A stretch of DNA of 64,000 nt from positions 496,001 to 560,000 of the forward strand of contig NZ_SMTK01000003.1 of assembly GCF_004357995.1 (NCBI RefSeq), read 5' to 3'. The stretch is from Arthrobacter crusticola (GTDB lineage: Bacteria; Actinomycetota; Actinomycetes; Actinomycetales; Micrococcaceae). Every line of letters begins with the position of its first letter. Position 1 is the first letter of the stretch. The notes below the pieces were generated by a model. The model had not been told where the DNA came from. It did no database searches and was given only the letters and a program-made list of their open reading frames with translations. A program made the translations under genes and the position numbers. Positions 1 to 9,083 of the stretch are shown here, one piece after another.

Positions 1-2
1 TG

Positions 3-1121
3 CTGGGGCTCTTCGCGCTGGTGCCGCTGGTGGTGGCCGGACTGTACGGCGGGGCGATCGCCGACGCCCACGACCGGCGGACGGTGGCACTGTACTCGGG
101 ACTTGCCCTGTGGCTCACCACCATCGCCATCGCCGCGCAGGCCTGGGCCGGCCTCAACAACGTGTGGCTCCTGTACCTCCTGGTCGCGGTGCAGAGCGGC
201 GCGGCCGGCGTCAACCAGCCCACGCGCAGTTCGATCATCCCGCGGCTGGTGCGCCCCGAACTCCTGCCGGCCGCCAACGCGCTCAGCATGCTCACCTTCG
301 GGCTGGCCTTCACCGTCGGGCCGCTGCTGGCGGGCGTCCTGGTGGCACAGGTCGGCTACGCCTGGACCTACACGATCGACGCCGTCACCTTCACCGCCGC
401 GCTCTGGGCCGTCTTCAGCCTCCCGCCCATGCCGCCCGAGGGCCCCACCCGGCGGGCCGGGCTGTCCTCGGTGCTCGAGGGGTTCCGGTTCCTGGGCACC
501 CGCCCGAACATCCGCATGACCTTCCTCGTCGACCTTGCCGCCATGATCCTGTCCCAGCCGCGGGCGCTGCTGCCGGCCATCGGCGCCGTCCTGATCGGCG
601 GCGGGGAACTCACCGTGGGCATCCTGCTCGCGGCGGTGGCGTTCGGCTCGGTGCTGGCGGGCCTGTTCTCCGGCCCGCTCGGCCGGATCCACCGCCAGGG
701 CCTGGCCGTGCTGTGGTCCATCGTGGGCTGGGGTGCCTCGGTGAGTGCCTTCGGCCTCGTGGTCGTCGCGGCCGGATCCACCGGACCCGGTGCCGGCGGC
801 GCGGTGACGCCCTGGATCATTCCCGCCGCGCTCTGCCTCGTCCTCGCCGGCATCTCGGACTCCGTCAGTTCGGTGTTCCGCAGCACCATCCTGCAGTCCG
901 CCACCCCCGATGCGATGCGCGGGCGGCTGCAGGGCGTCTTCATCGTCGTCGTTGCGGGAGGCCCGCGCCTGGGCGACATGGTCGCCGGTGGCGGCGCCGA
1001 GTGGCTGGGGGAGGGCTGGACGCCGGTGATCGGAGGCCTGCTGTGCATCGCCCTCGTGGGCCTGCTGGCGAAGTGGCAGCCCCGTTTCGCCCAGTACGAT
1101 TCGCGCAATCCGCAGGCCTGA
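3..1121 (+). CDS. MFS transporter, 5' end cut by the window
   Basis: The frame is open from the first complete codon, so the real start lies upstream; a GTG at 21 is internal. About 370 residues are visible, with repeated hydrophobic segments and the basic GAIADAHDRR loop that follows the second helix of MFS carriers. Overall it looks like the EntS/DUF894-type exporters, which are proton-driven drug or siderophore exporters of 12 helices. The C-terminus (KWQPRFAQYD) is complete. No substrate can be read from the sequence. The following gene is 116 bp away with its own ribosome binding site. Confidence 0.85.
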   Translation: MGLFALVPLVVAGLYGGAIADAHDRRTVALYSGLALWLTTIAIAAQAWAGLNNVWLLYLLVAVQSGAAGVNQPTRSSIIPRLVRPELLPAANALSMLTFGLAFTVGPLLAGVLVAQVGYAWTYTIDAVTFTAALWAVFSLPPMPPEGPTRRAGLSSVLEGFRFLGTRPNIRMTFLVDLAAMILSQPRALLPAIGAVLIGGGELTVGILLAAVAFGSVLAGLFSGPLGRIHRQGLAVLWSIVGWGASVSAFGLVVVAAGSTGPGAGGAVTPWIIPAALCLVLAGISDSVSSVFRSTILQSATPDAMRGRLQGVFIVVVAGGPRLGDMVAGGGAEWLGEGWTPVIGGLLCIALVGLLAKWQPRFAQYDSRNPQA

Positions 1122-1237
1122 CACCGCGGCCCGTGCCGCTTTCACCCTGCCCTCCCGGCGGCTCGGGAACCGGTGGAACGGAGCGCCGCGCCCGGCCGTT
1201 CTCCCTAGACAAGACCCTCTGAAGGAGATGCCCTACA

Positions 1238-2119
1238 GTGCACAGACACTTCAACGGAGCCAAGACCGCGCTGTTGTTCGGCTCGCTCATGGGACTGTTC
1301 CTGCTCTTCGGGGCGGCTCTCGCGGGCGCCACCCGGAACTCCTCGTTCCTGCTGATCTTCGCCCTTCTCGGCGTCGGGTCCGTCGCCTACAGCTACTGGA
1401 ACAGCGACAAACTGGCGATCCGCAGCATGCGGGCGGTCGAGGTGAGCGAGCAGCAGGCGCCGGCGATGTACCGGATCGTACGCGAGCTCAGCGCGCAGGC
1501 GAACCAGCCCATGCCGCGGCTCTACATCTCACCGACGCTCGCGCCCAACGCCTTCGCCACCGGCAGGAATCCGCAGAATGCCGCGGTGTGCTGCACCCAG
1601 GGCATCCTGCAGCTGCTCAATGAGCGTGAGCTGCGCGGGGTGCTCGGGCACGAGCTCATGCACGTGTACAACCGGGACATCCTCACCGGCTCCCTCGCCG
1701 CCGCCGTCGCCGGGGTGATCACCTCGCTGGCGCAGTTGTTCGCCTTCACCGGTTTGATGGGCGGGAACCGCAACTCCGGGGGCAACCCGATCGCCGCGCT
1801 GCTGCTGGTATTCCTCGCCCCGATGGCGGCGGGGCTGATCCAGATGGCGATCGGCCGGACCCGCGAGTATGACGCCGACGAGGACGGCGCGCGCCTGACC
1901 GGCGACCCGCTGGCGCTGGCCTCGGCGCTGCGCAAGCTGGAGACGGGAACGCAGCGGGCACCGCTACCGCAGGACCAGCGCCTGGTCAACACGTCACACC
2001 TGATGATCGCCAACCCGTTCCGGGGCGGGGGCATGCAGCGCCTGTTCGCCAGCCACCCGCCGATTCCCCAGCGGATTGCGCGGCTGGAGGGCATGGCCGG
2101 ACGCCCCATCGACCGCTGA
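1238..2119 (+). CDS. htpX: HtpX-like M48 membrane zinc metalloprotease
   Basis: This 293-residue protein has the usual HtpX length. Two hydrophobic segments lie near residues 8-30 and 37-52, the zinc motif HELMH is at 138-142, two more membrane segments lie at about 153-172 and 186-205, and the third zinc ligand is in TREYDAD (Glu210). HtpX proteins degrade misfolded membrane proteins with the active site in the cytoplasm. The GTG start is preceded by GAAGGAG about 9 bases upstream. It is probably transcribed alone and converges on the glycosyltransferase gene at 2161. Confidence 0.92.
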   Translation: MHRHFNGAKTALLFGSLMGLFLLFGAALAGATRNSSFLLIFALLGVGSVAYSYWNSDKLAIRSMRAVEVSEQQAPAMYRIVRELSAQANQPMPRLYISPTLAPNAFATGRNPQNAAVCCTQGILQLLNERELRGVLGHELMHVYNRDILTGSLAAAVAGVITSLAQLFAFTGLMGGNRNSGGNPIAALLLVFLAPMAAGLIQMAIGRTREYDADEDGARLTGDPLALASALRKLETGTQRAPLPQDQRLVNTSHLMIANPFRGGGMQRLFASHPPIPQRIARLEGMAGRPIDR

Positions 2120-2160
2120 CCGCTGCCCCCGGCGGCGCCGGTGACTTGCGGCTTACGCCC

Positions 2161-3159
2161 TCACTGGACGGTTCGCCACTCGACAGCCGCAGGGACTGCT
2201 TCGGCGGAGCGGGACCGGGCGAAGTGGGCAAGCTGGCGTCCCCGAAGATACCCTCCGGTCGTGATGCCCAGCACTGCGACGACAGCTCCCGCCCGGCCCA
2301 ACCCGGCGCTGTCCTTGCCCGAGCCCCAGTCCCGGATTCCGGACAGGACGGCGCGGGGAAGGACCCTGCGGACATAGTGCCGTTCGGAGCGAAGGGCGCG
2401 TTTGTGGCCGACAAGATGGCTCACCTGGGCCTTCGAGAGCCCCTCCGACCAGGCCCTGGCGGCCATGTACCGGAAGGTTCCCCTGGCGGCAGGGACATGG
2501 TGGTTCACCACTGCGACCGGATCGTAAACGATGCGCGCGCCCGGCGATGCGAGGCTGGCCCGGATGCAGATTTCCGTCTCCTCGCAGCCAAGCGGCTTGG
2601 CGGTCTGCCGGCCAAGGTCCTGGTTGAAACCGCCGACGAGTTCGAGGGTCTCCCGCCGGAAAGACATGTTCGCACCGATCAGGTTGCGGACTTCGGTGGC
2701 CATCCGCGGCAGGCCGCGGTGGCTGCATCCCACGATCCAGTCGAGTTCCTCGCCGAAGTACCCGGGCCGGCCCGCTTCCCAGACCGGGTTAACCCGCCCG
2801 CCCACGGCCAGCACATCGGGATCGTCATAGAACGAGATCAGGCGCTCAAGCCAGTCCGGGGTTGCCTCGGCGTCATCATCAAGGAAGGCGACAAGATCCG
2901 ACGTCGCGTGGGCGATTCCGGTGTTGCGCGCACCCGCCAGCCCGGGCTGGCCGGTGCTCTCAACGATCGTCACGGCACTGAAATTCGCGATGAGGTGCTT
3001 ATAGAGGCTCTTATTGTGGTCAACCACAATAATGATCTGTTGCGGGGGCGCCGATTGGACCCGGACCGACTCCACGACACTGGTCAGGAGCGGCAGCCGC
3101 TCCTGGGTGTAGCAACAGATGACCACGGAAACAGTGGGTCGCACTCCGGTGGGTGACAT
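2161..3159 (-). CDS. Family 2 glycosyltransferase
   Basis: 332 residues with a GT-A fold. The N-terminal VSVVICCYTQ strand binds the nucleotide, the metal-binding LDDD motif is at about 93-96, and a downstream CEETE (192-196) matches the acidic catalytic region of GT2 enzymes. Two moderately hydrophobic stretches near the C-terminus may associate with the membrane. The ATG at 3159 was chosen over the longer frame because AAGGAG precedes it at normal spacing and it follows the stop of the upstream gene (3161) by one base. It is therefore the second gene of a two-gene operon with the GT2 gene at 3161-4012. Acceptor and sugar donor are unknown. Confidence 0.85.
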   Translation of the reverse strand: MSPTGVRPTVSVVICCYTQERLPLLTSVVESVRVQSAPPQQIIIVVDHNKSLYKHLIANFSAVTIVESTGQPGLAGARNTGIAHATSDLVAFLDDDAEATPDWLERLISFYDDPDVLAVGGRVNPVWEAGRPGYFGEELDWIVGCSHRGLPRMATEVRNLIGANMSFRRETLELVGGFNQDLGRQTAKPLGCEETEICIRASLASPGARIVYDPVAVVNHHVPAARGTFRYMAARAWSEGLSKAQVSHLVGHKRALRSERHYVRRVLPRAVLSGIRDWGSGKDSAGLGRAGAVVAVLGITTGGYLRGRQLAHFARSRSAEAVPAAVEWRTVQ

Positions 3160-3160
3160 A

Positions 3161-4012
3161 TCAGGCTCCTTCCGCCAGGGTGAGTACGCTGCGGGGATCG
3201 GTGGGGGTCCGTGAATGGCGGACACTGGGATAGGTGTATTTCACCCGTCGGAGTGCTTCGGGGCGGGCCCCGGCGGTGGGCGCGTCCCAGGAGGTGCACT
3301 CCCGGGCCAAGGTGCGAAGCACCCGCCACCCGTCGCGGAACGTCTGCAGGTTTGAGGCCCCGGAGATCCGGTTCAGTTCCATGCTCGGAACCTCGGCGAT
3401 GCGAAGTCCTCCCCGGGCCGCCTTGACGATCAGTTCGGTCTCGATCTCGAAGCCTTCGGATTCCAGCTGCAGGACCTCAAGGCACTCCCGGCGGAAGGCG
3501 ATGTAGCCGTAGCAGAGGTCCGAGTAGTTGCTGTGCAGGACCATATTGGCCAGCCCGGTCAGCGCCTGGTTCCCAGCCTGGCGCAGCCAGGTCAGGTCCT
3601 CGGAACCGCCTCCGGTGACATGCCGGGAACCCTTGACGAAGTCGAAGTCGTGCTGCAGCGGGGAGATGAACCAGCCGATCTCCTGCGGATCCATGCTTCC
3701 GTCGGCGTCGAGCATCACGATGATGTCCCCCGAGGCCGCCGCGAAGCCGGCCCGCAGCGCCCAGCCCTTCCCAGCACGGGGTTCGGAGACGACCAGGACG
3801 TCGACCCGCAGCGCCCGGGCCACATCGACAGTGTGATCCTTGGATCGACCGTCGACAATCACGACCTCGTCCACGTAGGAGGGCATGCGGCGAAGCACCC
3901 AGGGCAGGTTCATTGCCTCGTTCAGGGTCGGGATCACAACGCTCACCGAGGCAAGCGGTGATGGAGCGCTGTGGGTGGATAACGAATTGGGGCCGGGGTA
4001 CGGAATAGACAA
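3161..4012 (-). CDS. Family 2 glycosyltransferase, left copy of an inverted pair
   Basis: 283 residues if translation starts at TTG 4012. It has the GT2 strand VSVVIPTLNEA, then VDGRS, and the DxD motif LDADGS at about 102-106. It resembles dolichyl-phosphate-mannose-synthase-like or undecaprenyl-phosphate sugar transferases but has no obvious C-terminal membrane helices. It is about 86% identical by hand count to the divergent gene at 4931-5782, with one stretch of about 60 residues around the DxD motif identical. The frame could start at GTG 4147, but the paralogue does not keep that upstream reading frame, whereas both proteins are exactly 283 residues from the aligned TTG/ATG. TTG in place of ATG may lower translation. 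Confidence 0.85.
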   Translation of the reverse strand: MSIPYPGPNSLSTHSAPSPLASVSVVIPTLNEAMNLPWVLRRMPSYVDEVVIVDGRSKDHTVDVARALRVDVLVVSEPRAGKGWALRAGFAAASGDIIVMLDADGSMDPQEIGWFISPLQHDFDFVKGSRHVTGGGSEDLTWLRQAGNQALTGLANMVLHSNYSDLCYGYIAFRRECLEVLQLESEGFEIETELIVKAARGGLRIAEVPSMELNRISGASNLQTFRDGWRVLRTLARECTSWDAPTAGARPEALRRVKYTYPSVRHSRTPTDPRSVLTLAEGA

Positions 4013-4271
4013 GATCTCACCACTTTTTTCAAGTGAACGGTTGGAACTGGCCGCGGTGGCCAGGGAGGGCGGTCCGGACTCCCGCGCCCGGTGCCCGTCC
4101 TCCAAGAGAACCCCTGGCCCTGGGTGGGTGACGCAAGGTGAACACAACGTGAACCGGAGATGCTGCTTGGTGAAACCACACTAAAACTTGGTCTTTGAAG
4201 TGTCGCCGAAACCGCCTACCCGTCTTGACGAGGGCATTACCCGAGCTTTCCGCCCAATACTTGGACAAATT
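3175..4271 (-). repeat. Left arm of a 1.1-kb imperfect inverted repeat
   Basis: This arm holds the left GT2 gene and about 260 bp of upstream DNA. Its reverse complement aligns with 4615-5768. Conservation continues well outside the coding region, for example AATTTGTCCAAGTA at the outer limit, AGCTCGGGTAATG, and a perfect block of more than 30 bp around CACCCAGGGCCAGGGG. The arm boundaries are hand estimates. Confidence 0.8.
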
Positions 4272-4614
4272 CTCAATCCGGTAATTTGGCTGAGGGGGGA
4301 TTACTCGCGCGCTACGGATGATTACCCGTCTTGATCAGAACCGTAGGTCCCGGGCGGCATGTGCTCTAAGCAGCTCGCACGGATTTCTGCGTGGGCGCTG
4401 CACCTTGTCCCAACCGACGTTCCCACCGACTGTGACGCCTCGTACCCGATGCCATTGCCCGGCGTGGTCACCGGGCGCCCGTTCGGGACCAGGCCGATAG
4501 GGCCGGCGCTGAACACCATGAGCGGAACGCGCCGGGATGCCGGAACGCGGCCCGGCACCTCCGATGGCTGCCCGGGACAAGTAACGGACTCTAATGCCCA
4601 AGTACGCCTTCGGC
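4272..4614. other. 343-bp spacer between the inverted glycosyltransferase units
   Basis: No convincing gene is present. Short open frames on the minus strand lack ribosome binding sites and family resemblance. The spacer carries repeated ATTACYCG elements (near 4298 and 4321; another lies just outside at 4236). TTACCCGTCTTGA at about 4322 matches CTACCCGTCTTGA at about 4217 in the left leader. These could be regulator sites for the two divergent units. Confidence 0.4.
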
Positions 4615-5768
4615 AATTTGTCCAAGTAGCGAGCGAAAAGCTCGGGTAATGGCCAAATCAAGTCGGGTAGGCAGTTTCGGCGACACCCCCAATGATCAAG
4701 TTCTACTGTGGTTTCACCGAGCAGCACCTCCGGTTCACCCTTGGTACACCTTGCATCACCCACCCAGGGCCAGGGGTTCTCTTGGAGGACGGACACCCGG
4801 TGCGACCTCAGAGGTTGGAGCCGAGTAATGGGAATTGTCATCGGCAAGGACTATTCGGTGAACCCGTCCGGACCGCTCTCCATGGCCGCCGCGGCCAGTT
4901 CCAACCGTTCGCTTGCAAAGTGGTGAGATCATGTCAATTCCGTACCCCGGCCCCAATTCGTTATCCAATCACAACGCTCCAACGCCCCTGGCCTCGGTGA
5001 GCGTTGTGATTCCGACCCTGAACGAAGCAATGAACCTGCCCTGGGTGCTTCGCCGCATGCCCTCCTACGTGGACGAGGTCGTCATTGTCGATGGCCGCTC
5101 CACCGACAATACGGTCAAGGTGGCACGTGCAGTCCGGGGAGATGTCGTCATCGTCAATGAGCAGCGCAAGGGCAAGGGCGTCGCACTGCGGGCCGGCTTC
5201 GCGGCGGCCTCGGGGGACATCATCGTGATGCTCGACGCCGACGGAAGCATGGATCCGCAGGAGATCGGCTGGTTCATCTCCCCGCTGCAGCACGACTTCG
5301 ACTTCGTCAAGGGTTCCCGGCATGTCACCGGAGGCGGTTCCGAGGACCTGACCTGGCTGCGTCGGGTCGGGAACCAGGCGCTGACCGGGCTGGCCAATAT
5401 GGTCCTGCACAGCAACTACTCGGACCTCTGCTACGGCTACATCGCCTTCCGCCGGGAGTGCCTTGAGGTCCTGCAGCTGGAATCCGACGGCTTCGAGATC
5501 GAGACCGAACTGATCGTCAAAGCGGCGAAGGCCGGCCTGCGGATTGCCGAGGTTCCCAGCCTGGAGCTGGACCGGATCTCCGGGGCCTCAAACCTGCAGA
5601 CGTTCCGCGACGGGTGGCGGGTGCTCCGCACCATGGCGCATGAATGCCTGCTGTGGGAGGCCCCCACCGCCGGGGCACGCCCCGAGATGCTGCGGCGGGT
5701 GAAGTACGCCTATTCCACTGTGAGCTTCCCTCGAACACCGACGGACCCACAAAGCGTTCTTCCCTTGA
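4615..5768 (+). repeat. Right arm of the 1.1-kb imperfect inverted repeat
   Basis: This arm covers the leader (4615-4930) and coding sequence of the right GT2 gene. Relative to the left arm, the leader carries an extra segment of about 65 bp at roughly 4800-4868; otherwise its order of conserved blocks is the same. The coding part is gapless against the left copy. Confidence 0.8.
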
Positions 5769-5782
5769 TGAACGCGAGTTGA
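4931..5782 (+). CDS. Family 2 glycosyltransferase, right copy of the inverted pair
   Basis: 283 residues with the same motifs as its paralogue: VSVVIPTLNEA, VDGRSTDNT and LDADGSMDP (DxD at about 102-104). Differences cluster at residues 58-86, next to the donor-binding region, and at the last 30 residues, so donor or acceptor preference may differ. ATG 4931 is preceded by GGTGA four bases upstream. An in-frame TTG at 4913 is possible but not needed. It lies 101 bp before the HprK-like gene and probably heads that transcription unit. Confidence 0.87.
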   Translation: MSIPYPGPNSLSNHNAPTPLASVSVVIPTLNEAMNLPWVLRRMPSYVDEVVIVDGRSTDNTVKVARAVRGDVVIVNEQRKGKGVALRAGFAAASGDIIVMLDADGSMDPQEIGWFISPLQHDFDFVKGSRHVTGGGSEDLTWLRRVGNQALTGLANMVLHSNYSDLCYGYIAFRRECLEVLQLESDGFEIETELIVKAAKAGLRIAEVPSLELDRISGASNLQTFRDGWRVLRTMAHECLLWEAPTAGARPEMLRRVKYAYSTVSFPRTPTDPQSVLPLMNAS

Positions 5783-5883
5783 CCCAACCGGTCCCCACCG
5801 CAAGCACCGAGGAAACCGCGGCAGGTCCGACACTATGCACACCGACACACCACTAGACCGACACCATCAAGACAGGGGACGCT

Positions 5884-6975
5884 ATGCGCAACGGGCATAC
5901 CAAGGCACTGAACTTCGACATCCACGGCCGGGTGAGGATCCGCGTCGACGCGAAGGCGCCGTCGGCGACCCAGCTCCATACCATGTTGGCGTGTTTCGCT
6001 ACCGACACCGAGGGGCCGGCGGACATCATTGTCGATGATCAGCCGGAGCCGATGCCCGACGCCGGTCTGCTCGAGCACGAACTCGCGTACACCGAGAACA
6101 GCGCGCGTTTCCAGGCCGATCGGGTCCAGATCGTCAGGGACTCCGAGCAGTGGCGCATTCACGGGGCGGGCGAGCTGTTGACCTCCGTGGTGCCTGTTCT
6201 CGATTCCGCAATGGTCGCTCAAGGAGCCGCCATGTTCCACGCGGCGACAATGGCCTACAAAGGTCACGCGATCGCGCTTCCCGCCGCGGGAGGAACCGGT
6301 AAGACGAGCACCGCCGCGAAGCTGATGAGGCGCGAGGGATGGTCGTTCATGGGCGATGACTGGGCCTTCCTCGCCGAGGACGGCATGCAGCTCGGCTATG
6401 CGAAGCCGATGTTCATCAAGCCGCATCACCGGGCCATCTACCCGCACCTGTTCGAAGGTGTTCGGAAACCCCTCGTCCCCTCAGGGCTTTCGCAGAGCGT
6501 CGGCCGTCTCACCACCCTCGTGCACCCGTACGTCATTCGTTACCCGCGCCTCGCGGACTTCTCCCGCCGGTGGTCGCCGGAGCACCGCATGGTCGATGCG
6601 TCGAGCGCGTTCCCTGGCCGCAAAGTGACGACCTCGGCCCCGCTCGCGGCCGCCGTGTACATCGAGCGCTTCGAGGGCAGCCGGTCCCGGCTGGTGGAGC
6701 GGTCGAAGGACTGGATGGTCGACCGCATGATCGGCAACTTCCACATCGAGATGGCAGGTTTCTCGCAGCGGGTCGTGACCGGCCTGGCGGCCACCTCCGT
6801 GGTCCCCTGGCGTGAGCACTTCGCCGCGAAGGGAGTGGTGCTGAGCAAAGCACTCGACGGACGTCCCTGCCACCTGCTGCAGGTGCCTTCCGCGTACTCT
6901 GCGGACGAAGCCTCGGACGACATCGTTCGATACCTAGAGGAGCTGCTGCCGTCGGTCCTCGACGAGCAGTCCTGA
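5884..6975 (+). CDS. HprK-like P-loop kinase domain protein
   Basis: 363 residues. A Walker A motif, AGGTGKTS, lies at about 135-142 and is followed by MGDDWAFL (about 156-163), the arrangement of the C-terminal domain of HPr kinase/phosphorylase. The N-terminal 100 residues are not HPr-kinase-like. Relatives are found in peptide-modification and polysaccharide loci, where they may phosphorylate a small molecule or sugar rather than HPr; that role is an inference here. No HPr or PTS gene is nearby. The gene is followed after 10 bp by a GT2 gene, so the two are co-transcribed. Confidence 0.7.
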   Translation: MRNGHTKALNFDIHGRVRIRVDAKAPSATQLHTMLACFATDTEGPADIIVDDQPEPMPDAGLLEHELAYTENSARFQADRVQIVRDSEQWRIHGAGELLTSVVPVLDSAMVAQGAAMFHAATMAYKGHAIALPAAGGTGKTSTAAKLMRREGWSFMGDDWAFLAEDGMQLGYAKPMFIKPHHRAIYPHLFEGVRKPLVPSGLSQSVGRLTTLVHPYVIRYPRLADFSRRWSPEHRMVDASSAFPGRKVTTSAPLAAAVYIERFEGSRSRLVERSKDWMVDRMIGNFHIEMAGFSQRVVTGLAATSVVPWREHFAAKGVVLSKALDGRPCHLLQVPSAYSADEASDDIVRYLEELLPSVLDEQS

Positions 6976-6985
6976 GGGGTGGAGC

Positions 6986-7804
6986 ATGGATGCCAGCCCC
7001 AGCGAGATCACTGCGGTCGTTCCCGCCCGTAATGCAGAAAGCATGCTGCCGCGCTGCCTCGAGGCCCTGAGCCACTCCGGTGTCGCCGAGATCATCGTGG
7101 TGGACGGATGCTCCACCGACCGCACCGTGGAGATTGCCACCGCGGCGGGTGCCCGGGTTCTGAGTGACGAAGGCCGCGGGCTGCCCTGGGCCCGAACGCT
7201 CGGTGTGAAGAGCAGCACCACCCGGTGGGTCCTGCTCGTCGACTCCGACGTGGTGTTTGGGCCAACGGGGGTCGCTGACCTGCTCACGGAGCTGGTAGAG
7301 GAGGGGTATGACGCGCTCCAGGCCGGCCTGGAAAGTGTCGCCGGTCCGGGCTACTGGGGGCAGGCGCTCGCCCATCACCACCGCACCGGCCGAAGCCGCA
7401 ACTGGTTCGGGCTGGTGGCAACGATCATCGACCGGGAGTTGATGCTGGGCGTGGGCTTCGACGACTCGTTCAAGTCGGGAGAGGACATCGAGCTGCGCTG
7501 GCGCATGCGGCAGTCAGGAATGCGAACGGGCGTCTCCCAGAAGGTCCTCGTCGAACATCGTTTCGCCGCCGACGATTTCGACTTCGCGCTCGATCAGTTC
7601 CTCATGGACGGGACGGGGCTCGGACGGATGATCCGCAAGCACGGCTGGCGCGGTGCCAGGTTGGCTCTGTTGCCCGCCGCCGCGGCCGTCCGGGGCAGCG
7701 CCTTGAGCCTGGCCGGGGGCCAGCCCCGGTGGCTGCGCTACTACCTCGCCTTCTGCTGGTACAACTACGCGGGAATGGCGAAAGGTCTCGGTCGTGCGGG
7801 CTGA
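6986..7804 (+). CDS. Family 2 glycosyltransferase
   Basis: 272 residues. The start, ITAVVPARNAESMLPRCLEAL, is the nucleotide-binding strand of GT2 enzymes. VDGCSTDRT follows, the metal-binding LVDSDVVFG is at about 78-86, and an EDIELRWRM motif near 168-176 carries the acidic catalytic residue. The last 60 residues are basic and moderately hydrophobic, suggesting membrane contact. The 3' end overlaps the flippase gene by 11 bp, pointing to translational coupling in the glycan operon. Substrate unknown. Confidence 0.85.
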   Translation: MDASPSEITAVVPARNAESMLPRCLEALSHSGVAEIIVVDGCSTDRTVEIATAAGARVLSDEGRGLPWARTLGVKSSTTRWVLLVDSDVVFGPTGVADLLTELVEEGYDALQAGLESVAGPGYWGQALAHHHRTGRSRNWFGLVATIIDRELMLGVGFDDSFKSGEDIELRWRMRQSGMRTGVSQKVLVEHRFAADDFDFALDQFLMDGTGLGRMIRKHGWRGARLALLPAAAAVRGSALSLAGGQPRWLRYYLAFCWYNYAGMAKGLGRAG

Positions 7805-9083
7805 GCGCGCCCCCGCGGTCTCAGGCCCCTCGACCGTCGTCCGGCGTTCCGCCCTGCACAGCTCGATCGGCCTAATCGTGGCCAAGGCTGCCGCGACGGG
7901 TACGGGTTTCGCCTTCTGGATCGTGGCCGCCCGCGCGACAACCGACCATGAGGTCGGGCTCACCACGGCAGCGGTCTCGGCGGTGATGATCTGCACGCAG
8001 CTCGCGGTGCTGGGCACCGGGTCGGCCGTGATCGTCTCCGTGGGGCGCGGGGAGCCACCCGCGCGGGTGCTGAATTCCGCATTCGGCATCGTGGGGGTGA
8101 CCGGCACCGTGCTGGCCCTCGGCTTCCTCTTCCTGCAGTTGCTGACCGCGGACGCGGAGACAGCCTCAACCTCGATTCTCTTCTGGTTCACGTTCCTGGC
8201 GGCCGTCGTCACAGGGACCCTGTGCACCGTGCTTGACCAAACACTCGTGGCGCTGGGCCGCGGAGCCAGCGCGACGATACGGTACACGGTGAGCGGCGTG
8301 CTCTCATTCGGGGCCGCAGCGTTTCTAGCCTGGTGGAGGAACGGCGCTGCCGCCGATGTGCTGATGGTCTGCTGGACCTTCGGGTCGGTCGTGGCGTTCC
8401 TCATTGGCTTGATCCAGCTGCGGAGACTGATCGGTTACCGGCCACGGCCGTCCCTGCACCTGGCGCACGGCCGTTCACTGCTGGTGCTTGGCGTCCCGAA
8501 CCAGCTCATCACGCTCACCGAGCGCGCCCCCGGGCTTGTCCTGCCGCTCCTGCTCGCGCACCTGGTATCGCCGGCGACCGCTGCGTACTGGTATCCCGCC
8601 TGGATGATGGCCTGGGCTGCTTACACCGCTCCAATGCTGATGGGCATCGTCCAGTTCTCCGAAGGTGTCCGCGACCCTGGGCGGCTCATTTCGACCGTCT
8701 TGCGGAGTTTCCGTTGGTCGCTGGCCTTTGGATGCCTGGCTGCCATCGTCCTCGCCGCCCTCGCCCGTCCGCTGCTTCACCTGCTCGGGGACAATTACGC
8801 CGACTCGTCCACCGTCGCTCTGCGGTTGCTGGCGGTTGGAGTGGTGCCGTACGCGGTGCTCCAGACCTATAACGCCGTGTGCCGAATCCGCGGCCGGTAT
8901 GTTGAGCCAATTCTCGTCGGCATGACGGTCGGAACCACCGTCTCCGCCGCGGCGCTGTTGGCCGCCGACAGGGGCGCCAGCGCCATGGCCCTGTCGTTCC
9001 TGGTGGCGCTTACCGCCGGGGCCGCGGTGGTCGGCCTCCGGCTGGTCGCAATTCTCCGGCGCGTCAGGCAGGAGGCACAGTGA
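7794..9083 (+). CDS. Polysaccharide flippase-like membrane protein (Wzx/MOP type)
   Basis: 429 residues with about 12-14 hydrophobic segments. The first cytoplasmic stretch, RRSALHSSIGLIVAKAAATGTGFAFWIVAARATT, has the look of oligosaccharide flippases of the MOP superfamily, which move lipid-linked glycans across the membrane. The GTG start lies inside the end of the preceding glycosyltransferase gene, and the stop overlaps the next start (GTGA). With glycosyltransferases upstream and a large polytopic protein downstream, this is the export step of a surface glycan pathway. Confidence is high for the topology and moderate for the activity. Confidence 0.75.
   Translation: MRAERAPAVSGPSTVVRRSALHSSIGLIVAKAAATGTGFAFWIVAARATTDHEVGLTTAAVSAVMICTQLAVLGTGSAVIVSVGRGEPPARVLNSAFGIVGVTGTVLALGFLFLQLLTADAETASTSILFWFTFLAAVVTGTLCTVLDQTLVALGRGASATIRYTVSGVLSFGAAAFLAWWRNGAAADVLMVCWTFGSVVAFLIGLIQLRRLIGYRPRPSLHLAHGRSLLVLGVPNQLITLTERAPGLVLPLLLAHLVSPATAAYWYPAWMMAWAAYTAPMLMGIVQFSEGVRDPGRLISTVLRSFRWSLAFGCLAAIVLAALARPLLHLLGDNYADSSTVALRLLAVGVVPYAVLQTYNAVCRIRGRYVEPILVGMTVGTTVSAAALLAADRGASAMALSFLVALTAGAAVVGLRLVAILRRVRQEAQ

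Noticed and set aside
4013..4147. GTG 4147 as the start of the left glycosyltransferase
   Set aside because: The paralogue does not keep this reading frame upstream of its ATG, and both proteins have equal length from TTG 4012 and ATG 4931.
4272..4614. A gene remnant in the spacer (frame with PNGRPVTTPGNGIGYEAS on the minus strand)
   Set aside because: It is short, has no ribosome binding site and no recognised family; not supported as coding.
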